Part shown: positions 57,715 through 64,000 of the stretch, piece after piece
How the letters are laid out: each line of letters begins with the position of its first letter
Numbering within the stretch: position 1 is the stretch's first letter
Source: Isoetes taiwanensis
Lineage: Eukaryota > Streptophyta > Lycopodiopsida > Isoetales > Isoetaceae
Direction: 5' to 3'
Length of the DNA stretch: 64,000 nt
Assembly (NCBI GenBank): GCA_021234155.1
Contig: JAJEKV010000025.1
Span: forward strand, 18,653,558 to 18,717,557
The notes under the pieces: model-generated
Told to the model about the DNA's origin: nothing
What the model saw: the letters and a program-made list of their open reading frames with translations, nothing else
The model's database searches: none
Position numbers and translations under genes: made by a program

Positions 57715-58440
57715 TAAAATGTAAGAATGCTCTAAAAAGTTCTAGAATGAGCTCTGATTGGTCAACTAGCATGGATAAGCACCTCAACCTAAAATCAAAG
57801 TTGCTAAGAATAGTAAACTTTGAAAAGTACCTAAAAATAGTAACTTTTTGCTGGAATGTAAGAGAATCTAGTGAAATGTCATAAAATCTAAGGTATTATT
57901 CTAGAAAGTTCTAGAAATGAGCTTTGACTAGTCAACTAGCATGGATAAGCAGCTCACTCTAAAATAGAAGTTGCTAAGAATAGTACATATTAAAAAGTCC
58001 ATAAAAATAGTACTTTTTGGGTGGAATATAGAATGTAAGGAAAACTGCATAAAATCCGAGGGAACCTCATAATATCTAGGGGAATCTCATAAAATCTAAT
58101 AGAATGTAAAGTAGTCTTAGAGAATCTAAGGACACTTTCATTGAATGTAATTCACAAAATATAAGAGAATACGAGAGAATCTAATGGATAGTTGTAGAAT
58201 GAGATTTGACCAGACAACAAGCACGGATAAGCACCTTAACCTAAAATAGGAGTTGCTAAGAGTACTAACTTTTAAAAAGTCTTTAAAAATAGTAATTTTT
58301 AGCTGGAATCTAAGGGAATCTCATAAAATCTAAGGAAATCTAAGGGAGAATCTTCATAAACTCCTAGAAAATTGGAACATGGACAAATTGGAACATGCAT
58401 CCATTAGAACATGCACCAGAGGATCGATTAAAGACTTGCG
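57715..58440. repeat. TTCTAG-type repeat array, second large copy
   Basis: Three units with the AAGCACC / AAGCAGC landmark near 57,777, 57,947 and 58,230, then the same terminal sequence as at 49,690-49,760, ending GGATCGATTAAA. The two arrays thus share an end, which suggests copies of one mobile or segmental unit. Confidence 0.8.
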
Positions 58441-58454
58441 TGCGTCTGTGTGTG

Positions 58455-58650
58455 TGCGTTTCATAATGATATATACCTGTTCAGTGACAACATTCTTATT
58501 GATGCCACGGGTTTTTCCTCGAAAACCCTTTGGGGCAGGGTTTTTTTAACCCAGACAGTAATAAGTCTGATGCGCTCCTTCATTGGGTCTCATAGGCCAA
58601 TTAGTCTCCGTAAACGATAAAAATCATTCATTCATTCATTCTTTCTTTCT
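58455..58650 (+). mobile_element. LINE 3' end fragment with hairpin and (ATTC)n tail
   Basis: The hairpin core GGGTTTTTCCTCGAAAACCC (58,509-58,528) with GGGTTTTTTTAACCC is framed by CTTATT and AATAAG. Then TGGGTCTCATAGGCCAATTA, GATAAAAATC and a short (ATTC)n tail follow (58,624-58,650). The minus-strand LINE at 60,714-61,965 ends with the same series, so this is a severely 5'-truncated relative. Confidence 0.65.
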
Positions 58651-58740
58651 TAATACGTATCTAGATTGAAACATGAAGAAATTAGTGCATGTAATTGAAG
58701 AACCCTAATATGGCATTAGGGAAATAACACAAAACCAAAT

Positions 58741-59856
58741 AAAAAGACAGGCTCTCTTCCTGAGTCTGCTTTTTGCACTCTCCACCCTGGCATCAATACT
58801 TCTCCTCTTATGCATAATATGTTCAAGGCCTGGAACTTGGTTCAGAGTTGCTTTGATGAGCCAGATCTGCAGGATCTCCATATGCAATCCTCTCTTTTTT
58901 GGTCTGCTGGATTCAAAGATACAAACAATAATATTCTGGCTTTGAAGCATCCCAAAACTTATAAGAAATGGAGCAACCTTGGTATCTCTAAAATCAAGGA
59001 CTTATTTGTAAATGGTCATCTCACCTCTTGGACTAATTTAAGAAGATCTATCCATGGGACATCTAGTGATAAAGCTATCTTCTTTCATTTCAAGAATATT
59101 CTTGCTAGGTGTACCAATCTGGCTGACCATGTTAGTGGTATCATTTGGAGAGTTAATGGGATTAACAGTTACAAAGTTAGCAGAGTATATGCCAGACTTA
59201 ATCTCAAGAACAATCCTGTCAAAGCAAGAGTAAAGTGGTCAATTTCTGAAGATGACTGCAAAAAGTTATTCAAGAACACTTGGAGTTCATATTGCCCCCC
59301 AAAGGTCAACTACTTTATCTGGCTGATTGCCCAAAGGAGTCTACCAAATCTTGTCTCCCTAGCTAAGAGAAACACGACCATAATGCCTACTTGTCAATCA
59401 AATTGCTCTGAAAATGAATCTATGGATCACATCTTTCAGTGCCCTAAGCTTTCTAGTTTCTGGAATTGGTTCTATGTAAAATTTGGCAATTTCTTCTATG
59501 CTAATCTCCAGGGCAATCTGCTTAACTGTATCCAAAGTAATGATGCTTTTAAAAACACTATTATGTTTACTGCACTTTGGAATATCTGGAAATCTAGAAA
59601 TAGGATTGTGCATGGTCATAAAAAATTCTCTACTTTCTGGATCAAAATGTCATTTCAACTAGATCTGGAAGCTTATGGTACTGCTCATAAGTGTAAATTT
59701 GCAGACTCCTATGACAGAAATTGGGATCACATTGGTAAATTTATTGGTGGTTATAACATTTTTGTTTCTCATCGTCAAGTTGTCAATTCTAATGCACCCT
59801 TCTCTGATTTGTTTGATAGAATATCTGGATTTCCTCAAAGGGGAGGGCAGGACTAA
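58741..59856 (+). pseudogene. LINE ORF2, C-terminal part with zinc-binding domain
   Basis: The frame is open from the truncation point (ESAFCTLHPGINTSPLMHNM) to 59,856, so the ATG at 58,810 is internal. It has the region after the RT palm (FKAWNLVQSCFDEPDLQDL) and a zf-RVT domain: NYFIWLIAQRSLPNLVSLAK, CQSNCSENESMDHIFQCPKL, and ALWNIWKSRNRIVHGHKKF. The Cys/His pattern C-x3-C...H-x4-C is complete. The catalytic RT part was lost at integration, so the copy cannot move by itself. Confidence 0.85.
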
Positions 59857-60289
59857 ATTCGATACCATGCTGAGTTACCATGAAGCCAGCTTATACTGCA
59901 ACAATACTGGAGTTGCAAACTTAAGGCCTCCAGGGCCAAATGCATCTAGGGATGACATTAAATTATATGAGGTCAGAAGCAACAGCAATGAAAGATCATG
60001 GGCTAAAATTTACTGCAGAGAGGTGATACAGATGTATTGTCTATTCAACTTTCTTTTCATGTACCATTTCTCCTTGACAGAAAGGCAGCTTGCAAGATAC
60101 AGGGAGATGTATTATTCACATAAAATGCTAGCTGATCTATATGGTACACTGCTCCTTCTCATGGGAAAAGAAGATATTCACTCTCGATCAGAGTTCAATA
60201 GCTACAAGTTTGGCACAGATAAAGGCTTCTATTGGGTATATAATTCCATTTTCGACCAGATCACTAGCCAAGCCTCCTCTTCTGCCTAA
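59792..60289 (+). CDS. Extra ORF overlapping the end of LINE ORF2
   Basis: From the ATG at 59,792 (MHPSLICLIEYLDFLKGEGR) 165 codons are open in the +1 frame relative to ORF2, overlapping its last 65 bp. The protein is rich in Tyr and Leu (YCLFNFLFMYHFSLTERQLA, YREMYYSHKMLADLYGTLLL) and ends SQASSSA. I recognise no family. The first LINE has a 96-codon ORF at the same relative position. It could be a third LINE protein or a frameshift extension of ORF2. Confidence 0.55.
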   Translation: MHPSLICLIEYLDFLKGEGRTKFDTMLSYHEASLYCNNTGVANLRPPGPNASRDDIKLYEVRSNSNERSWAKIYCREVIQMYCLFNFLFMYHFSLTERQLARYREMYYSHKMLADLYGTLLLLMGKEDIHSRSEFNSYKFGTDKGFYWVYNSIFDQITSQASSSA

Positions 60290-60796
60290 TCTTTCATCCT
60301 TCACTCCATCTACATGACTTCTCACTTCACCACACTATCTGAACTTGAGTCAGTTGCTTATGCTCAATAATTTGTCTTTCTCTTGCTTAACATTTTTGCT
60401 ACTGCACTTGGATGGTAATCTTATGATGCAGGTTATTTTCATGGAAATCAGAGGTCTTCACAATCACAGCTCCATCTCAAGGGGGCAAAGCAGTCCTCTT
60501 GGCATACTTCACACTTTTGTGATTGAATTATTTGAACTCTTTGATACTTATTACTGTTGTTAACTTTTTGTAACCTCGTATACCTACTAGAGGTTAAGTA
60601 TATTTTGGCTGAAACTAATGGGGAAGTTCACACTCCCATTAGTAGGACAATTGTATGGCTTTAATTAATTAATGGAAAAAACATCTCTTACTCTCAAAAA
60701 AAAAAAAAAAAAAGAGAATAGAATAGAATATGATTTTATCGCCCACTTGAGACCAACCGCCTATGGGACCCAAGTACAAAGAGAGAGCAAACAGGC

Positions 60797-60856
60797 GACA
60801 TTACTACCAGATTAAAAACCCCACCAAGGGTTTTGGGGAAAACCTTAGTAGCAATA
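60797..60856 (-). repeat. LINE 3' hairpin, copy in a LINE with identifiable body
   Basis: The minus strand reads TTGCTACTAAGGTTTTCCCC, AAAACCCTTGGTGGGGTTTT, TAATCTGGTAGTAA: nested stems with the same layout as the other three copies. Because it lies in the 3' UTR of a LINE, it indicates the origin of the orphan copies. Confidence 0.65.
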
Positions 60857-60989
60857 AGGATGTCCGACATACCGCATGCTTATATACATAATCACAAGTA
60901 CAAATGAGGTTAATGCCTGGACGGGGGGCATAACCGAGTCCGCGTATCCATTACCTCCTGGAGGTACGATCCCAACGAGCCTACAGAGG

Positions 60990-61931
60990 CCGTGCTCAGT
61001 AGCTCATGCAAGGCCTGATGGGGCACAACTAACCGAGCATACCGAGCCCTGATATGCTCGTGACGCGGACAAACCTCGAGGGCGGACTTTCATCCTCAAT
61101 GGCCCCCTGACAAAGATTGACAGACTCGCCCTCACGCTGCTCCCTAATCCATCTCCCCGCCTCAATGCGAGGTGGTGTGCACCTGTATGAATGGAAGCAA
61201 TCACCTCGGGCGCTTTTTCATGGGTAGATGGGTGCACGGGTAGTGGTGTGGGCCCCTTGTGAGCATGGGATTAACTCGGGTTGCCGATAATTTGCCACCT
61301 TGACATGTGATGGCCTCTGCATCCCAAAGCTTGGCCATGAAGCAAGCATCCAAGTATCGCTTCAAGGCGCCAAGGCTTCCTTCTGCGGTAATGCGACCGG
61401 TCCACATCCGTAGGTGCCCACATTCCATAGCGAGAACCATCGGGCTTGCTTGTCTTTCCAAAGAGCTTTGAGTCGCCATGGGCCCATCGCCACCGCCAAA
61501 GCAAGGTTGGGCAGCCCGGGCTTCATCCATAGCCACCACCTTCCGAAGTAAATAATGTGACGCTCCAAATAAGCAACCCTCCTCAGAATGGAAGGAAGCC
61601 CGCCTCCTGAGCAAGATCCGATATGGGACCGTGGATTTCACTCCCAGCTTACCGCCAAGAAGGCCTTCAGACTGCCTAGATCGCTCCAAGTGGTGAGGGA
61701 TATCACCGCCCCCACACTTCGCCCCCCATAGAGGGAGGACCGGTTCAACCAAGGCCCCGAACAAGTGTGCTCGGTGACCCCATGCATACAACTCGCCTTG
61801 TGATCGTTGTTTTGCATTGCATACAAGGCTTTCCGCACTGCGCAAAGGACCCGTAACCTGATGGATGCATCCCAGTGTGTGGTAGTAGAAAACTCAATGC
61901 CCAAATACTTATAAGACTGAGCCACCTCCAC
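60990..61931 (-). pseudogene. LINE reverse transcriptase, C-terminal region
   Basis: MEVAQSYKYLGIEFSTTTHW and RKALYAMQN (61,931-61,820) are typical of the region after the RT palm in plant LINEs. Further on are ATRVNPMLTRGPHHYPCTHL, PMKK and, after a frame change, VIASIHTGAHHLALRRGDG. This is the same order as in the fragment at 38,695-39,545. The conserved CQCCQ / GAVEDE zinc part is shifted out of frame here. Confidence 0.78.
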
Positions 61932-61965
61932 TACCTGCCCCTGGTAAGTGAATGAGAGAGAGAGA

Positions 61966-62955
61966 GAGACAGGCCAAAACGTCAGGAGAGTCGATGAAGC
62001 CTGGAAAGAAAAGTTAAAGCAAAATTGTTCATTGGATTATCAAACATCGCCTGTGTCTTTGCATGCCGACCTGTTTGATCCTGAAACGTTGTAAGTTTTC
62101 ATCCATTGCAGGTTTGATCCCCACTTTTGCTAATACAAACCTGCTTGAGGATTTTATCCACCTCGAATGATGTCCTAACAACCTAATGGACTTGTAAACT
62201 TATCCTATCTTGAAGCAAAGGGTAGTTATGGCAGTTTTGAACCCAGATCTCGAGCACGCCAGAGCCAAAGATTTATTTGACCCCACCATAGCTAAAGGAT
62301 TGCCTAGATCGAAAGAAAATTAAGAATGGTGATTCCACCGAATAGATATTTTTATTGGGATATGCCAAAATATTCCAAAGGGTGATTCTCCGGGGAGAAA
62401 AGAATGGTGTGATTCTTTCTGCGGTATTTGATGGTTGTGATTCCACTGGAAGGGGTTCGGTTTGAATGGCCAGGATCATCCCAACGGATGGATGGTTGGG
62501 ATGTACCTGCCAATGTCAGGTAAACATTGCTTTGGAACGGAAGCCGTTGCGGAGGGATGTGTGATTTTGCGAAGAAGGTTATCCCACAAAATTTTGAGCC
62601 AAATGAAGTGGTAAAAAAAAATGGGTCCAAATAGGGTATATGAATGATCCTTTTGTTTTAAGATAGACCCATTTTGTGAAAAGTATCCAATTTTTCTTCA
62701 ATAAAAGTTTATGTGATACATCGAAATAAAAGTTTATGTGCTACATCGAATCAAGAGCTTTTTAAGTTATGCAATTTAATTGACACAATAAATTATTTTT
62801 AACATTCCCTTGTCACGTATACTTAAGTGGTCTGTTGTACTTAAAAGTGGTCCACTATTGGTGCACATCCCTTACTATATTCTCCAACCAACTATACATT
62901 GGCCAATCTGAAACACTAGTTTTTAGAAAGGCAATGCATTAGGGTAAAATTATGA
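61966..62955. other. Non-coding, no gene seen
   Basis: No ORF here resembles a known family. GTGATTCCACC / GTGATTCCACT and GGTGATTCTCC motifs recur between 62,330 and 62,450, giving a loosely repetitive look. A GGGTTCAAAAC on the minus strand (62,232-62,242) resembles a B-box but has no A-box partner that I can support. Confidence 0.4.
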
Positions 62956-62957
62956 TA

Positions 62958-63160
62958 TCTCATGTTAGATAATGGTATCACTGTTGTAAAATTAAAGCCC
63001 AAGGAAAGTTGCGAGGAATAAAACCAGTTAGTTTGATCTATCCAGGCCAGAAGGAAAATGTTAGATATTGATATGACTCCACTTGCCCTTGTAACTAAAG
63101 CCAAAGAAAGTTGTGAGGAATAAAGCCAATTAGTATGATCAATCCAAAGCCAGAAGAAGA
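62958..63160. repeat. Diverged tandem duplication, unit about 100 bp
   Basis: GTTAGATAATGGTATCACTG... and GTTAGATATTGATATGACTC... start two units (62,962 and 63,060), each with AAAGTTG(C/T)GAGGAATAAA, CCA(G/A)TTAGT and TGATC(T/A)ATCCA in the same order. It lies in the 3' flank of the DCN1-like gene. Confidence 0.65.
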
Positions 63161-63366
63161 CTGCCTTAAAACAACTTACAGGTAGAAACTGTTAAGCAAA
63201 TACAGGAACAAATAAATGCCAGCACAGGCCCTATATCTTTTGTTATAAAAAAACTACAAAATTGTTCAATCTTTCATATGACTTAAACCAAAGATGGAGT
63301 AGTCATGCATGCATGATCCACGTCTTAATACCTGTGGATGGCAACTTAGAATTTCCTTGTAGAAGA

Positions 63367-63570
63367 CAGGCATGGAAGCAGCATCAAAATTGTAAATCTG
63401 TATTCTAACCAAACCATCCAGGACCTAATTCTCCTTGTTCTTCTGAGTCTAATCCACATAAATTGTCCAGGCATGGAAGTAGCATCAAAATTGTAAATCT
63501 GTATCTTAACCAAACCATCCAGGACCTAGTTCTCCTTGTTCTTCTGAATCCAAACCACATAATTGTCCAA
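63367..63570 (-). repeat. Tandem duplication covering the DCN1-like stop codon
   Basis: A unit of about 101 bp starting CAGGCATGGAAG occurs at 63,367 and 63,468. The right unit contains the last codons and stop of the DCN1-like gene and the start of its 3' UTR. The left unit is a slightly diverged copy lying wholly in the 3' UTR. The reading frame is not affected. Confidence 0.8.
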
Positions 63571-64000
63571 CAACACAGGCCATGCTTCACTCTCATCATA
63601 ATTCTCGAAATCGGGCTTTACCTCTTCAGCAAAACGCAAAAAAGAAGCCCATTGATCCAGATTAAGACCCTTGTACTCCCTCTGCTCCTTCAAGAACTCC
63701 AAGAACGAACTAAAAGCCCTTAAATGTTTCCCATTCCGCATCATAAGCTCCAACATCTGGCAAGCCACGTCCAATTCCAAGGTCTTCTGCATCGGTTCGG
63801 TCAAGCAATACTTGAAAGCAAAGGCATAAACATCCCTAAAAATGGCCGGATCTTTGGAAACCTGGTGCCCTAATTTATCAAGAACCCTGCGCAAGCTATC
63901 TTTATTAGAAACATTCAATCGTTCCATTCCATTCTGCCATTCATCCAAGGTAAAATAACCCTGGCGAGAGGCCTGGAGCTTCCAAGCCAAGATCAAGACA
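63526..64000 (-). CDS. DCN1-like protein (defective in cullin neddylation), C-terminal exon, partial
   Basis: The frame is open from the window edge (LILAWKLQASRQGYFTLDEW) to a TAG at 63,526-63,528, about 157 codons, with no internal lesion. It carries the potentiating-neddylation (PONY, DUF298) domain: FTLDEWQNGMERLNV, FRDVYAFAFKYCL, LELDVACQMLELMM, LNLDQWASFLRFAEE and the signature NYDESEAWPVLLDNYV near the end, where the conserved Asp and Ala residues that contact the cullin lie. Proteins of this family act as scaffold E3 factors that promote attachment of NEDD8 to cullins, activating cullin-RING ligases. No ATG is present at the visible start, so the gene continues beyond 64,000. It is the only clear host gene in the window. 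Confidence 0.93.
   Translation of the reverse strand, partial: VLILAWKLQASRQGYFTLDEWQNGMERLNVSNKDSLRRVLDKLGHQVSKDPAIFRDVYAFAFKYCLTEPMQKTLELDVACQMLELMMRNGKHLRAFSSFLEFLKEQREYKGLNLDQWASFLRFAEEVKPDFENYDESEAWPVLLDNYVVWIQKNKEN

Larger units (their letters stand above)
58741..60713 (+). mobile_element. Second L1-type LINE, 5'-truncated
   Basis: It contains the C-terminal part of ORF2, an additional ORF, a 3' UTR and an 18-base poly-A tail (60,696-60,713). It is related to the LINE at 40,425 (ALKHPKTYKKW here, ALKHPRKYKEW there) but clearly diverged. Its frames are intact. Confidence 0.85.
60714..61965 (-). mobile_element. Minus-strand LINE of a second family, 5'-truncated
   Basis: On the minus strand it runs from degraded RT sequence near 61,960 through the C-terminal zinc region to a 3' UTR with the conserved hairpin, GGGTCCCATAGGCGGTTGGT, GATAAAATCA and an (ATTCT)n tail ending at 60,714. 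That end abuts the poly-A of the + strand LINE. A GA dinucleotide run lies at 61,954-61,968 near the 5' edge. Confidence 0.75.

Noticed and set aside
61954-61968. GA dinucleotide run as a GAGA regulatory site
   Set aside because: It lies at the truncated edge of a LINE with no gene start nearby. A simple microsatellite is sufficient.

Overview
This is nuclear DNA from a land plant with a large, transposon-rich genome. The signs are chromodomain Ty3/gypsy and Ty1/copia LTR elements, L1-type LINEs, tRNA-derived SINE heads, a Tourist-like MITE, and one host gene with a plant-type DCN1-like (cullin neddylation) domain at the right edge. A fern, lycophyte or similar lineage is possible, but nothing fixes the species. 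No rRNA, complete tRNA gene, CRISPR or bacterial feature is visible.

Region 1 (1 to about 32,600) is a nested retrotransposon block. The main element is a long Ty3/gypsy chromovirus on the + strand. Its parts are a partial 5' LTR (1-1011), a primer-binding site, a histone H3-like open region (about 1591-2690), an unrecognised ORF with its own TATA-like sequence and leader (3492-4440), gag, protease, reverse transcriptase/RNase H, integrase, a 3-kb insertion inside integrase, the integrase C-terminus with a chromodomain, a polypurine tract and a 3' LTR (13,946-15,572). It sits in a minus-strand copia element (gag and 5' LTR visible), which itself sits in the integrase gene of an older minus-strand gypsy. 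A segment of about 14 kb (about 3,933-18,009) covering most of this nest is repeated in direct orientation at 18,010-32,002. The two copies are identical over long AT-rich stretches but differ by dense small indels and substitutions at C/G-rich sites, so many broken frames here may be sequence error rather than decay.

Region 2 (about 32,600-40,400) is older intergenic DNA. It holds short local duplications, Helitron-like ends, the 3' end of another gypsy with a chromodomain remnant and LTR start, a LINE C-terminal fragment, a 322-bp MITE and a SINE head.

Region 3 (40,425-44,852) is a 5'-truncated L1-type LINE (endonuclease, RT, zinc-binding domain, and an extra small ORF after ORF2). It is followed by unannotated DNA and by a TTCTAG-rich repeat array (47,696-49,760). 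The same family recurs at 40,140-40,424 and 57,715-58,440.

Region 4 (49,760-62,960) is mostly non-coding. It has a second SINE head, several conserved hairpins that appear to belong to LINE 3' ends, a run of small CACCC/GGGTG stem-loops, GTAC-rich and CATGCA-rich patches, a second L1-type LINE fragment (58,741-60,713) and a minus-strand LINE of another family (60,714-61,965) that meets it tail to tail.

Region 5 (62,960-64,000) is the 3' end of the DCN1-like gene on the minus strand, with two short tandem duplications in its 3' flank.

The most unusual item is the histone H3 fold inside the internal region of a chromodomain retrotransposon. It has features closer to CENH3 than to canonical H3.
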